The notes beneath the pieces are model-generated. The model was given only the letters and a program-made list of their open reading frames with translations, was not told the origin of the DNA and made no database searches. A stretch of 64,000 bases of DNA. Origin: Cavia porcellus (Eukaryota; Chordata; Mammalia; Rodentia; Caviidae). This document shows positions 11,946-24,545 of the stretch, piece by piece. Made by a program: the position numbers and the translations under genes. Location of the stretch: the NCBI RefSeq assembly GCF_034190915.1, contig NW_026947484.1:182584982-182648981 (forward strand), in the 5' to 3' direction. Numbering within the stretch: position 1 is the first letter of the stretch; each line of letters begins with the position of its first letter.

Positions 11946-12036
11946 TTCCTAATTCTCCCATTACTGAATATTTAAGTTTGCCACATAGAGCGTATATGTT
12001 CAAGTAGTATATCTGTACATAAAAATCAGAAACACC

Positions 12037-12130
12037 GGGCTGGGGATTTAGCTCAGCAGCATAAGCGCCCGCCTTGCAAGCAGGCAGTCGTGAGTTCGAT
12101 CCCTGGTACCAATAAAAAAAAAAAAAAAAA
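12037..12130 (+). mobile_element. ID-type SINE, young
   Basis: A full-length young copy with GATTTAGCTCAGCAGCATAA (A box), GTGAGTTCGATCCCTGGTAC (B box) and an A-rich tail. A perfect 16-bp target-site duplication AAAAATCAGAAACACC flanks it at 12021-12036 and 12127-12142, overlapping the tail. Confidence 0.95.
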
Positions 12131-13012
12131 ATCAGAAACACCCTAACTGTAAATATGTTGAACAAATTGATAAATTGGTAAAGGTGATTTTCAGTTTTCA
12201 AAGTTTAAAATAGCTCAAATTTAATCTTAGATTGGTTACACAAAGAACCATACATTTTCTGACTATATGACTGACACATAACTAAATAATATTGAATATT
12301 TAGATGGATGCAATCTACCAAATCTAGTATGTATTATTTTACTGACCTAATTTTTAACACAGTAACTAGAATACTGGAAGGATCTGGGTTCCAGCTCTAA
12401 TTTTGCTGAGAATCTATTGCATTGTCACATAAACCACTTATATTTGATTAACTGAAGTTCCTACCAGGTTGCTAATCAGGAAAAATTCTTTATTATTAAG
12501 TAAAATCAGAATAGCTTTGCATTTGTATTATACTGGACTTCTACATTATACCACAATAGAAAAATCTTAAAATACAATGTGAAATAAAAATGACAGATGT
12601 CAACACTAATTATGAAAAATATACGTAATGAGCACATAAGCAGAAAATGGAATGGAATTAGAAAAATGAATATGGCCAGATTTGTTGGGACAAAAGAATT
12701 GGGAATGAATTTATTTCATTTATAACTTGTTCAATCAATCAAAACTCAAAAACTAGAGAGTCAAAAACTCATTTAACTCAGCAATACTCAAACCAGCAAA
12801 CCACATGTTGAGTGTTTAAGCATATGGGCCATAATAGCACACTTACAAATATAGCATATATTTTAAACAAAGATAATTCAACTAATTTGACAATACAAAA
12901 AATATTTTGAAACTTGAAAGTTATTCTTCAGGGTTTGACAAACTCTGTAGGAGATGATGTTTTAAAACCTGCTTTTGACGATCCATTTTAATGAAAAGTA
13001 TTTCAAAAATAA

Positions 13013-13098
13013 TTGAGCTAGGGATATGGCTCAGTGTTAGAGCATCTGCCTAGCATGCTCTTGGGTTCAATACCCAGTAGCACAAGAAAAAAATAATT
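13013..13098 (+). mobile_element. ID-type SINE
   Basis: GAGCTAGGGATATGGCTCAG and GGGTTCAATACCCAGTAGCA with an A-rich end mark an older ID copy of a different subfamily from the AAGCGCC type. Confidence 0.82.
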
Positions 13099-14346
13099 TT
13101 AACTCTTCTAAAAATTATTCATGTGCAAAGATAAATGCCACTGGTTTCTATTTATGGCAATTTTGAAAAGAATATGACAACAATGGCAAACAAACATTTC
13201 AGATTAACGCTAAAATATCTCGGAGTTCTACTTTAGAATTGCTATGGAAAAACAGCAACTGTGTTAGTAACTGCAGAGCACCCCAACATGACTGTAAATT
13301 CTTGGTCTGAATTGTCAACTCATTTCTTTCAGGGTCTAAGATGGAATCCATTTGCAAAATATAAAAGACATCAACTAAAGCAGTGTCAGTGCTAAACACA
13401 TTGCTTCATCTAAATCCAGCGAACACAATCTCCATGCCCACCCTTTCTTCATTTTAAAAGGGAGGACAGCAGGTGCAACTGAGCTCGATTTTATAAATAC
13501 TATGCCAGGATAATATTCAATGAAAGGATAATAGCCTTATCTCTGATGGTCTTCTGGGACACAGGCCAGTACTAAGTAGATCCTGTACTAAATAGATTAA
13601 AGAAAAAAGATCTGCAGAGTGTGTTAACAGCAACAATCATGAGAAACTTTATATGCTTTCTGCTCAAAGAGGTGACAGAGAAGACTCAATGAAGAACACT
13701 AAAGCAATAATGCAGAGGCAAACACTTTACAGCTGCTTTTCTTTTTATGCTTATTTGTTAACGCATTTTCAGTGTACATTTTAAAAGTATCATCTGTTTT
13801 GTTTTTAAACAATACCTAGCACAAAAGGTCTGGACATAAAGAGTAAGACAAATTTTCCTTATGATGCAAAACCATAGGTGAGTAATGAAAAGTCAAGAAC
13901 TAAAAACAAAAGCTTATCTGAAGTATACCAGAGGCAATCCATGCAACTCAGACAATGTTATTCCAATACTATCAAAATGAGTGATCCTAGGAATCTAACA
14001 TGGGTACATAAACATTTATCAAGATAAGGGGTTGCTTAGCTTCCACAATGCTTACTATAATTTTTCAAATGTTACATAATGTCCAATTATTTATTCTTCA
14101 GGTCAGTACCTTCCAAAGAAGATTTCTATCCCACAATCCAAAAAATTACACATGGAAAAAAAGAAAATAAAGAAGTAATGTTTTGAAGGCTTTACAAACA
14201 ATCACTGGTATAAGCAGAGATAGAATTCCACACTCTTAATTTATTTGCTTCTTTTTGTACCATTCTTAATAATCATATTCAGACAAGATATTCAATAAGC
14301 AAATAAGTTTATATGCTCTATAGGCACCTCAAAACCAGTATGTTTA

Positions 14347-14524
14347 GCCGAGTGTGGTGGCTCACGCCTGTAATCCCAGCACTCGGAAGGCTGAGGTGGG
14401 AGGATCGTTGTGAGTTTGAGACCAGCCTGGACTACAAAGTGAGCTCAAGGCCAGCCTGAACTGCATAGTGAGACCCCTTCTCAAAAAAGACAAAAACAAA
14501 CAAACAAACAAAAAACCAAAACGT
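14347..14524 (+). mobile_element. B1-type SINE with internal duplication
   Basis: GTGGTGGCTCACGCCTGTAA, AGTTTGAGACCAGCCTGG and then GCTCAAGGCCAGCCTGAACT show the duplicated second half. It ends GTGAGACCCC with a CAAACA-rich tail. The flanks AAACCAGTATG at 14332-14342 and 14525-14535 are the target-site duplication. Confidence 0.93.
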
Positions 14525-14579
14525 AAACCAGTATGCTTTTAGAAAAATTATTTTTATTACCCACTCTCTTACTTTCTAT

Positions 14580-15275
14580 CCTGGTTAATGGGTCCAGCCT
14601 CTAGGAAATCTCAAGATGAAACGTGCTGTTAGTCCCTTATGTTGTCTTCTTTATCTATAATCCTACGTTACTGAAGGAGGTTAAGTTATCAGGTCCTGGC
14701 AACCACATTTTCCTTTGTTATCTCAGACCTTCATGATTTCTGGGTCAGTTTAAATCCTCTCCCAAAGGGATCCTCATCTCCACCCTGCTAATGACCTTTA
14801 CAATGGTCTTTGTAAAATCCAGATCCGTACAGTCCTAGTCTCACAAAGTCCACACTCCTTGGATTCCAGGGCCTCTTGAAATAAGAGTTCTATCTAAAAC
14901 CCCAGACTAATCACAATACAATGAACTGCTTACAATCAATTCTTGCTGTTCATCAAGCCTCCAGGCTTTTTCAGATGCAGTTTGCTCTGCCTGCCCTTCC
15001 TAAGACTGGCATGTGAGTGAGTGTTAAAACCAAGCAGAGCCTCTGCAAACTACTTAACCTTTATCTCTGTCAAGCTTTCTCTGGTCCACTCAGAAAAGCT
15101 ATTTGTCACTTAGCACTATTTAAGCCACTACATATCATTTTATAATTTTTATCATCTCCATTTTTAGAATGTGAGTGTTTTGAGAATTGGGGCCTTATCT
15201 TTTGAAATATCTGGAATCGCGGTCTCCTAGTACATGGGTAGCACCCAAAATCTATCTGTTGAATACAACAGACAC
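14580..15275 (+). repeat. L2 LINE 3' fragment
   Basis: Landmarks of the L2 3' end are present in order: a pyrimidine-rich region with AATGACCTTTACAATGG, TGCTGTTCATCAAGCCTCC, CTGCCTGCCCTTCCTAAG, AGAATGTGAGTGTTTTGAGA and a final ATCTGTTGAATACA. It is an ancient fragment. Confidence 0.72.
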
Positions 15276-15603
15276 CTGACGTTAATTATTATATTTTGAC
15301 GTTACATATTATGTATGATGTTCATTTGCTTTTCACTGTTCACCACAGAATGACTTATCTAAAATAGAGTTTTTCAGTCTTGCTGTTAGGACATTTTGGC
15401 TATAGGGGGCTGTCCTCTGCAGTGCATAACTGTCAGCAACATGCCTGGCCTCTGTACTCTCGATGCGAACAGTTTCCTTCCTTAGCTCTTGCTCTTCTGT
15501 GACAATAAAAAAATAACTACAAAAACTGCCTGAGGTCATCGGCAGGTGAAAGCTCCATTTGTAGTGAATTAATAGTCGAAAACACCAGACTAAGTTGAAA
15601 GCA

Positions 15604-15790
15604 GTTGAGCACATCTGTAATCTCAGCTACTTAGGATGCTGTGGCAGGAGGTCACAATTCAAGGTCAATCTGAACAACTAAGGAAGACCCGTCTCAATGC
15701 TGCCAAGGGAGCTTGGTAGAGACTTCTCGACTCATAAACTTCAGTCCCTGGATTCAATCCTCCATGCTACCAAACAAATAAATAAAACAT
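15604..15790 (+). mobile_element. Composite B1+ID SINE (B4-like)
   Basis: A B1-like left half (ACATCTGTAATCTCAGCTAC, GGCAGGAGGTCACAATTCAA, then GACCCGTCTCAATGC) runs straight into an ID-like right half with TTGGTAGAGACTTCTCG and a B-box CTGGATTCAATCCTCCATGC, then an A-rich tail. The rodent B4 family has this architecture. Confidence 0.65.
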
Positions 15791-15844
15791 AAAACTAAGA
15801 GCTGATACGCTGCAGGCTTTCTTTTTCCTTTAAGAGTTTTGTTA

Positions 15845-16040
15845 AGCTGGTCTTGGTAGCACACATTCGTAAGTAATGCTATGCACCTGATGCAGGAAGA
15901 CTGCTACAAGTTTGAGGCCAGCCTGGGCCACACAGCGAGTTCAAGTCTGAACTACATAGCAAGACCATATCGCAAAAAAAAAAAAACAACAACAACAACA
16001 ACAACAACAACAAAAAAACAAAAACAAAAACAAAAAAAAG
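15845..16040 (+). mobile_element. B1-type SINE with (CAA)n tail
   Basis: GCTGGTCTTGGTAGCACACA, GAGGCCAGCCTGGGCCACAC and a second half GTTCAAGTCTGAACTACATA are followed by a tail that expanded to nine or so CAA units at about 15987-16013. Confidence 0.85.
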
Positions 16041-16978
16041 GTTTAGTTTAACTTACTGTCTGAGTGATATTTGTATGATACCTTAAAATTAAGTATAAAA
16101 AGAAGCCTTAAAAATGACTTAGAAATATGCAATGAATAGAAAAAAAGTTGCCAGAGCATCAGTTTTCCTTATGAAAAACAAATCGTATTGCCTTATGTAG
16201 TCCAGTAAATTTAATCTTGCCTTTTCTAATTAAGAAATCACTGTATATTTACATGTTAGAAGAATGGAAGACATTTTTCCAATTTCAATTTCTAGTTGTA
16301 CATGAAAAGCCTGGACATATTTGTAATACCCAAGAAGCACCCATCTATACAGAAATGAGCCAGCTGGGATGTGGTATCAAGTCGTCAGCCACCAGCAATA
16401 CATCCTACATATACAATATTTGCTGAGTGAATAAACTTTGAACATCTCTCTACATGCAAGACTGCTAGGTATTGTGCAGAACAAGTATGGGGACTGTATT
16501 TGTATTTCTGGTGTATATTTAATGTGTAATGTTTATTGAATTGAAGCAATTAGTTTTAATAGTACTACTGAATGTAAACTGTTTTTTTTCTTTTTAAACA
16601 ATTAAGGATCCTGGCTTGTCTGACTTAGAGGTAATGAATTCAATTGCTGTAGTTGATTACTTCTTTATTTATAAATGTTATTGAGTTCAACCTTATTTGC
16701 TATACCAAAAATTCATACTAATCCTATGGTTTAAAGTATTATATTACTGACAGCTAAGAAAAGAGGAATATACCGATTGTCTATGGATATTGAACCTAAC
16801 AACCTGATAATATTAATCAATAGGCTTATTATTTTGTAAAAATAGTGACTTTTATCTGAACAGATGTCAAAGTTTTCAATAGCAAAACAGTATCACTAAA
16901 ATAAGCACTAAACTACAGTACATGGTTCTATTCAACATGGGAACACAGTCCAAATGACAGGTCAAAAAATTTTCAGAA

Positions 16979-17075
16979 GGGTCAGGGACACAGCTCAGAG
17001 GCACAAACACCTGCCTGCCAAGAACCAGTTCCTAAGTTCAATTCCCAGTACCAAAATAATAAAATAAAATATTTT
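16979..17075 (+). mobile_element. ID-type SINE
   Basis: GGGTCAGGGACACAGCTCAG, CACCTGCCTGCC and the B box AAGTTCAATTCCCAGTACCA with an AATAAAATAAAAT tail. Confidence 0.82.
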
Positions 17076-18099
17076 TAAAAATTCATATTTATATGTCACG
17101 CAGTGTATTTAAGAAGTATTTTTAAATGACAGTGCTTTTTCACAAGTTATAAAAAAGGCTGCCAATAAAAGGAAAATGAGATTTCTTCCAGTTTACTATC
17201 ATACTGGAGAGACAAAATATATATTTAAAAAGTTTAGTAAGAGTAATGGAAAAGATAGTTACAATCTCATCTGAAATATTACCACCAACTGAGAACATGC
17301 AGTGAGTCTCTAACTTACATGTTATACCCACTTCTAAATTGCTGGCTGGAATTTAGACAGCAGAGAAAGAACAAAATGAAAGACAAAGCATCTGGCCCAG
17401 AGCATGGCACACACTAAGCACTAATAAATGGGACACTAGAACAGACCCAGGGGTTAAATACCGTATCTTCTAAAACTGAGATGTCCATGCCAAACAATGG
17501 CGACAGTGGACGAACAGACCACAGAAACGTTGGGCCAGAACGAGGGAGAGAGAAGAGAGAGCTGCCTGGGCAGGAACTATCTTCCCTTCTTCGCCATCTC
17601 ATAGTATGGCTGAATCGAGAATAATAAGTTTCAGGAGGAGGAGTCATTTTTTTCCTGCTAGAAAGTATGCATTTCTTGTATTTTCAAAAATAATGATAAA
17701 TGAGGAAATAAATCTATTCATGAGAAACTGGCGGGAAGGAAAGTGAAAGTAAGATGGAATTGACACCTTGCTGAAAACAAGAACTCGTGTGGGACTTCAT
17801 ATCAGATAATTTCATTTTTGTCAGCAGGGCACAAGGTTAGCACAAATGATGCCTAAGAGGACTTGGGTGAAGAAAAGGTACGAGCAATCACATGGAGAAA
17901 GTGTACAAGAGATACATAAATAAGATAAATTACTGTATTTAGGAACGAATAAAATGAACTGATTTCATAGCAATTCTTGCTAGATTGAAGCTAAATGATT
18001 TGCCTGCTGGTGGCAACTCAGACAGATACAGAATGGAGGATAAAGTGTGTTGTGAGAATAAGAAATTATTAAGTGGTATTAAGGATAAGTAGGCAAATT

Positions 18100-18250
18100 C
18101 AGTCCACCATTCGTTCCAAAACCATTTATAGACATCTCCTGTGTGAGTTCCTATATTGGGCCCAGATATTCTGAGATGAACACAGCATAATCCTGTCCCA
18201 TATAAATCTGTATACACCTCAAGAGAACCCAGAGAATTCTGATAGTGAGT
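18100..18250 (-). repeat. L2 fragment
   Basis: The inverted L2 3' end signature (last part of the element read backwards) is seen as ACCATTTATAGACATCTCCT, then a GGGCCCAGATATTCTGAGAT region followed by TCCTGTCCCATATA. Confidence 0.5.
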
Positions 18251-18889
18251 CTTTATGATATTTGGCAACTGCAATTTTTAAAAGACTATTAAAAATTGTT
18301 TTCTAGATCACATATTTATGATATTTATGTTATATATAGATTATAAACCACAATAATAAAACACATTTATTTGTATACCAATGACACAACTCACATCCTA
18401 GAATATATACCTTTAGATTCATCTAAATTCTCCTGCCTATTTTTAAATCTTTCTATATTAAGGCAGTAGCTAACATAACCAACCTGATTTCCAGCTATTT
18501 CTTCCAAACTCTCTATTCTACTTGACAAAGGCTTTCCACAAACTCTAAGTATCCAAGAAAACAACTCTTCTTTCTTGTCTGAAAGAAACAAAGATGTAAG
18601 GGAATATTTTATTTGCCTAATAAATGTTATTTCTTATAAACATGCTGTAAGACTCAAGAGTTTCCTCTTATAAAATTTTAAGTAATTTCTAAAGATAATA
18701 AGAGTTCCTATGAATGGACGGTTGGGCTAAACAGTAGTTTTAAATGCTGCCATGGAAACTTAAATTTTCATGACAAGTATTTATATTATCTTTTCATTCT
18801 GGTAGGAAACATGTTATTTTACCCTGCATTTAAAAATAAGGTTTAGAATTAGTATTAAAAAGTTACTACCTCAAACAAGATTCTTCTCT

Positions 18890-19600
18890 TTCAAGTATGT
18901 TTTTTTCAAATTATGGTAAAAAATACATACCATAAAATATATAACATTTTTAAATGTATAGTTCAGTGACATTAATTATTTTCACATTTGTGTACAATCA
19001 CTACTACCATCCATCTCCAGAACTCTCTTCATGCAAAGCTGAAACCCTTTACCTATTAAAAAAAACAACACTCTAATGTATCCTGCACACAGCTCCTGAC
19101 AACCACACACTTTCTATCTGTATGAATTTGACTGCTAGACGGACCTCATATATGTGGAATCTTACAGCACCTGACCTTTAGTGAATGGCTTATTTTGCCT
19201 AGCATAATACTCTCAAGCTTTATCTATACTGCAGCATGTGATTAAGTTTTCGTCTTTTTTCAAGACTAAATAATATTTCATTATATGTGTATACCACATT
19301 TTATTTATCTATTGTAAATTTCTCTGGGTATTAAATTGCTTCTACATCTTGGATGTGAATGATGTTACAATGAACAAGATGTGCAAATATTTGCAGTCCC
19401 ATTTTCGATTCTTTTATACAGATACTCAGAAGTGAGACTGCTGGGGTCATGTGCTAGTTCTATTTTTAATTTGTAAAGGGACTGCCATACATTTTTTATA
19501 GCAGCTGCATTTTATATTCTCACCTAGTGCACAAAGGTCCAAGTTCTCCACACACTCACCAGCATCTGTAATTTGTTTTTAATGGAAGATTTTCATATGG
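18890..19600 (-). repeat. L1 LINE 3' fragment
   Basis: Inverted L1 3' landmarks: TTTTGCCTAGCATAATACTC, AATAATATTTCATTATATGT with a TATACCACATTTTATTTATC run, then CTGGGGTCATGTGCTAGTTC and CACACACTCACCAGCATCTG. It is an old mammalian L1, non-functional and 5'-truncated. Confidence 0.85.
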
Positions 19601-20074
19601 TCTGAAAAACTCACCAGGTGGGTCTTCTACTGAGACCACATTCAGTATCATATTTATTTAGAAGGATGCTGGCCTGGAAACAAAGCTTGCCAGAGGGTAG
19701 CACAGGCCATTTCTCATCAAGGGAGTTTCTCAGCAAGCCACACAGCTGACCGGGAACTAGCTCTCTCCCCGCCCTTCAGATGACAGCTTGGGTTCAAGGC
19801 ACCAACACTCACCTCCTATCCGCCTGGAGGACATGTTGGAAGGCAGCTCAAGACTAGACCATAACCTTGAATGCCAGTATAAGCCATAGAGATTTTTATT
19901 TTATTAACTTTACTACTGATGATTTCTGAGCAATGAATTAGCATTGAGTGAAACTCTGGGAACATATATGGCAGCAGTAATTAAGCAAGCTGTAAGTAAA
20001 GAGATTAGTGTTGGGATGACTATTAACACTCCCCAAGTAGAACTTTAAGGACAAAGGCAGCAACCAACACTATT

Positions 20075-20315
20075 TTTAGCTATTTAGTGTTTGCCAGATA
20101 CCGCCCTAAGCATTTTTCTCTTACTGACTCATAATAACAATGCTAATGAGATAAGTTAGTTTCAGACATTATCCTCCTATCAGCATAGGGAAACTAAAGT
20201 AGGGAGAGGTGCAGAACCTTGCCCAAGGTCTCACAGCTGTTATGCAGAGGGAGCAACATTTGAACTCAAGACGATTTGACTGCAAAGCCTGTGCTCTTAA
20301 CCACTCAGCCATGGA
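20075..20315 (-). repeat. MIR
   Basis: Inverted MIR with GAACCTTGCCCAAGGTCTCA, ACAGCTGTTATGCAGAGG and CTCTTAACCACTCAGCCATG. It is one of the clearest MIR copies in the window. Confidence 0.85.
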
Positions 20316-20479
20316 CCTACCAGGTACGTATGTTACTGTGTTTAAGATTTTAAAAAACTCTTAATGTACAACTCAGCCTTTCTTCAGAAACCCAAGAGTG
20401 ATAAGGCCAATAGTTCTGGCATAGGGTTCTGCAAGACAAACATGTAGTGTAGGGACATGTGGGAACAGAAAATGAGACC

Positions 20480-20680
20480 TTAGTCATTTAGTGCTCATCA
20501 CACGCTAGTGACTCTGTAGACATCATCTCACTTAGTCTTCATAACCTAAGAAGAGGTGTTATTTTTAACTCACACTTTTTCAGATGAGGAAATCTGAGTT
20601 CAGAGAAGTGCTTTTACCTTTTATTACAGAGTTAGTGACAGAATCAGAATTGAAATCCAGATTCAAATCCATCCTATCCC
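20480..20680 (-). repeat. MIR
   Basis: CATCTCACTTAGTCTTCATA, then TCAGATGAGGAAATCTGAGT and AGAGTTAGTGACAGAATCAG follow the inverted MIR order. It lies in the same orientation as the copy 200 bp before it. Confidence 0.8.
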
Positions 20681-21684
20681 CTTTTCCCACCACTTTATGC
20701 TGACAGGAGGGAGTGGTAGGACAGGCGTATCCACTTCTGCTGTCTTCAGAAGGCCCAGGCCCCATTTAAAGCACACAGCCACAGTGATGTGTGCACAGTG
20801 ACAACCCTGGCTGTTTCTGCATCCATCCTGAAGTCAAAACAGGTGGCCTCCTCAGTCAGCCTCTGCTCCAAGGAACCAGAACTAGCTTTGGATGTGGGTG
20901 GGCTTGAGTGATCCTACACACACAGCACAGACATGAAGCCTCAAGGATGATAAACAAAACAAAGCAAAGCAAAACAAACATGGGCTGGAGGGTACATCAG
21001 TACATGACCCTCCACAAAGAAAGGTTTTAAAAACATTTCCGAAGAGAACTACAGTAAGCCACCGTGGAGCTGAGAATAGCACTTGAAATGAATCTCGTAA
21101 CAGTGCTAGATTTTGGAAACTGACTCCACTGGTTTTCTCAACTGATTCCCATACATTTAACCACCAAGTTCCTCAAAACTATTCTCTGAAAACAGCCATT
21201 ACATAATATTAAATTTAAAAAGCAGAACATGAAACTATACATATAGTAACATACTGAAAAAGAACCAATGGTAGAATTTTGATTTTGTACATCTTTATAT
21301 TTTTCTAAACTTCAAATTTCCTGTAACATACACATATGTTACCCTGTTATTTATAGCCTTTAAAAGTATATACATATATATATTAACTGAAATACTTTTA
21401 ATCAATACTTGAAAAAAGGGAAACAATCCAAATTTTACATAGAGTGAAACATAGAGTTTAGAGTCTAGTAATGTTACATAGAGTCTAGTAATTCCCAAAT
21501 ACTCAACAGATACATCAGAATCACCTGAAATATTTATTTAAAAAAATATACATTTCCCAAGGCTAAATGCCTACTAAGAATATCCCTGGGAAGAGCCCAG
21601 ATACCTAAAATTTTGTTTTGATTTGAGTAAAGGTGTGTGAGACAATAAATGTTTGGAGTTTTCATCTGTTTGGTTGGTCTGATT

Positions 21685-21800
21685 TATCTTAAGAGGAGAA
21701 TCTTAATATATGGCCCAGGCTGGCTTTGAACTCAGGTTCAAGTGATCCTCTTGTCTCAGCCTCCCCAGTAGCTAGGACTACAGGTATCCTGCCACACCTC
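21685..21800 (-). mobile_element. B1-type SINE
   Basis: GGCCCAGGCTGGCTTTGAAC, CAAGTGATCCTCTTGTCTCA and AGCTAGGACTACAGG mark an inverted monomeric 7SL-derived copy, older than the ID insertions. Confidence 0.78.
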
Positions 21801-21988
21801 AGGAATCTAGAGTTTCAACCAACTCCCTAGGTTGAGTCTGATACTTTTAATAAGGAAATCTAAAATTATTTCAATTCTCTTCTCTCTTATTTAAAACTAG
21901 GAAAATTTTATAATAAAATATAACCACATAATATTTAACAGTTATTATAGGTAACTGGATTGTAGATTTGTATAGCCTAAAATCTCAC

Positions 21989-22125
21989 CATTCATCTCTG
22001 CAAACTTCTGGACATCACTCAAAGTTTTCAATTCTTCTCTTGGACATGCTGCTACACATAGTGCTACGGACCTGATCTTCTGGTGTATCAAGTCCAGTTT
22101 GCATGGATCCAAAAAGAATACATAC
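21989..22125 (-). CDS. SLC44A1: SLC44A1 coding exon 4 (extracellular loop, cysteine-rich)
   Basis: The exon is 137 bp: one base completing lysine, 45 codons, and one base opening a glycine codon. The product runs from YVFFLDPC through [12 protein letters not shown] to [11 protein letters not shown]. Three cysteines (DPC, ALC, AAC) fall in the extracellular loop. The final asparagine joins G and S from exon 5 to make an N-G-S sequon, a likely N-glycosylation site conserved in CTL1. The acceptor is CCCTAG|GTATG and the donor is AATG|GTGAGA. The first three transcript bases GTA could look like a donor, but the frame supports the AG before them. Confidence 0.97.
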
Positions 22126-23187
22126 CTAGGGCACAGAGAAAAAAAGCTGAAATATTATTCACAATTACATTCTGGGTTACTTACTGTGCATGTGACTAAA
22201 CCTAAAAGCAAAGAACATCGAGTCCATACTCCTTCACAAGGAACATTTCAAAAACCTAATTTTAAGTTAATTTTTAGAAAATAATTACTTATAAATATGT
22301 TAACAGTAGGAGTGGGGTAATAAAAGGAGTTACAATTTTTATAATGTTTTTCTGATGTTTACATTTTTGTGATGTGCACATACAGATTTTAAAATTGGAA
22401 ATCATCAACTTTAGTTTTGATGTTGCTAAAACTGCACCAAAAATATTATAGGAATATGCCAGTACTGCCATATAATATGAATTATAGTTCTTATATAAAT
22501 TACAAATTTCAGTTAATGAATATGTAGTTATAAAAATGATCAAATATGAGTATTTATATATTAATATGTTGAATTAAATTTGTAAGGTTAATGGAAACTA
22601 CAGAAAAGTGCATCAAAATTTCTGTCATATGAATATTAGAATAAAGTGGTCTTAGTTTATTTTACTTTTCAGAAGTCTCTCTAGAAACAATGCAAACTAG
22701 AATTAAGATAACTATAATAAATATCATTTATTTAAAATGTTCATTATATGTAGACAAAATAACCTCCAAGTCCCAAATCATCTTTTGTATCCTGTACACT
22801 CATAATTTTAAAAGGGAATATATTTAGAACTTTCAATACAGCAGATACTTTCAATGTGATCAAGTAGAGGTGAGTAAGACTACAGATGATACCTCCTTCC
22901 CGAGGAGAAAGTGAGGCCCAAATACCTGAGACAAGCAGAGTGCATTATTACAGATCAAAGAGGGGGACTGTAAGAAGGACTACTTTCATGCAGAAAGAAA
23001 GAGTTAAGACACTCCAGCCACGGGTTCAGTGTTATGAAGTCCATGGTAGGTTTTCTAAAATCACATTATCTGTCATCAGCCTTTCCTACAATACAACTCA
23101 AACGGCAACAGGAAATACAGCTAAATGTGAAAATTAGGACAAAAACCATAAAATCAATACATGTGCTGGAGTAGTAGACACTATATA

Positions 23188-23278
23188 TTTTTAGCTTTTT
23201 GGTACCAGGACTCAAACTCAGGACCTTGTGTTTGGCAGGCGGCACTTATGCTGCTGAGCTATATCCCTGGGCCCTGAC
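23188..23278 (-). mobile_element. ID-type SINE
   Basis: Inverted ID with TTTTTGGTACCAGGACTCAA, GCGGCACTTATGCTGCTGAG and CTATATCCCTGGGCCC. Confidence 0.85.
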
Positions 23279-23430
23279 ACTATGTGTTAAAGGATAACAG
23301 AAGAAACATTAAGTAGAGAGCAAGGTAAGGAAAGGTACGAAGGAGCCCTCAAATAGAGTGACATTGTACACCATCCAGTGTGGTGAGAAGGCCGGGAAGT
23401 CAACAGAAAGGGCAGGTACAAGCAATCAAA

Positions 23431-23433
<3 letters not shown>

Positions 23434-23476
<43 letters not shown>
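23434..23476. repeat. (TA)n microsatellite
   Basis: About 21 uninterrupted TA units. Confidence 0.97.
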
Positions 23477-23481
<5 letters not shown>

Positions 23482-23884
23482 CCTCATTAGTAAGTCCAAA
23501 ACCATTAATATTCCATACAGATAAAAGAAATACAAAGAAAAACAAAGATGCGGTTTGGAAGTGGGATTTGTGGAAGCTGCTGTGGCTGACGACAAGGAGT
23601 TAATGTGAAGTGTACTACTGTTTTCAGCAAACTTGGGTAGGATCAAGCATTCCCTTATGACTTCCACTTCCATTTAGCCCGAGCATCTGGCTGAGCATGT
23701 CCATGCTTAGGACCCTGCACAGTGAATGGCACAAAACCAAACTCTGGAAAGGGACACTCAGCTCTCCAAGGAGAATGTCATAAAACCTTTAAGTCAACTA
23801 TCATGGCCATCACCACTACCATTAATAACAACATCATTAACAGTACACATAAATAAACAATATCCATAAAAATTATGCAAATCA

Positions 23885-24020
23885 ACACTGGGTACTTACT
23901 GTGTAACAGATACTGTACTGAACTCTGAATATATACTAACTCTTTTTATCTTCAGGACAATACTGTGGTATCTTGGGGTGAGAGACTAGAACTAGGCTTA
24001 AGGAGAGGAGCTGAGTATGT
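23885..24020 (-). repeat. MIR fragment
   Basis: Inverted MIR end region: TGGGTACTTACTGTGTAACA, then ATACTAACTCTTTTTATCTT. Only part of the element is recognisable. Confidence 0.5.
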
Positions 24021-24394
24021 AGCTTTAAGTGGTAAGTAATGCCTCCAGAAATATCTGAAGAAGTCACATGACAGTAGAAAAAACAGGCTTAACGAAAAAG
24101 AAAAACCGCCAAAAACTACCAGGGCCTTGAAGCTGGGCCTAACCTTGATCAGCAATAACCTCTTGATGATAGATGCATTGCCCAATTATCCCACCCAAGG
24201 TGAAAAATTAGGTGGAAAACTGAAAAAAAAAGAAAAACCAAGATTAAGCCCCAAAGTGCCCCTAACACTCTCCAAGGTACAAAGTGTTCTCATATCTTTA
24301 TTTTACTTTAAAACATATTCCTTTGATTTATACTAGTGACTGAACAGCGGCCTTATAGCACGTTTTAGTCAGATCAACCTGCACCTGCGTTCTG

Positions 24395-24545
24395 GCTCTT
24401 AAGAGTTCTCTGACCTTGAAAAATAGATCTATTATTCTGAGTTCCAGTTTCTTTACTTATAAAACCTACTTATAGTTTGCTCTAATGTTATTGATAATTA
24501 TCAAGCACCTAAAGTACAGTGTGCACTTAGTGATTGATATCATTA
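24395..24545 (+). repeat. MIR fragment
   Basis: TTCTCTGACCTTGAAAAATA, GAGTTCCAGTTTCTTTACTT and a tail TGCACTTAGTGATTGATAT follow the forward MIR order. Confidence 0.55.

Larger units (their letters stand above)
11468..21988 (-). other. SLC44A1: SLC44A1 intron 4
   Basis: A 10.5-kb intron with ID and B1 SINEs, a long L2 fragment (about 14580-15275), an inverted L1 3' fragment (about 18890-19600) and paired inverted MIRs near 20.1-20.7 kb. The intervals 13100-14330 and 16050-16975 hold no recognisable element. Confidence 0.88.

Noticed and set aside
12037..12130. A functional tRNA gene
   Set aside because: It has A and B boxes, but it lacks a closed acceptor stem, carries an A-rich tail and is flanked by a target-site duplication, so it is a SINE.
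14332..14535. CRISPR-like direct repeats
   Set aside because: The 11-bp repeats are the target-site duplication of a B1-type SINE; there are only two copies and the host is a mammal.
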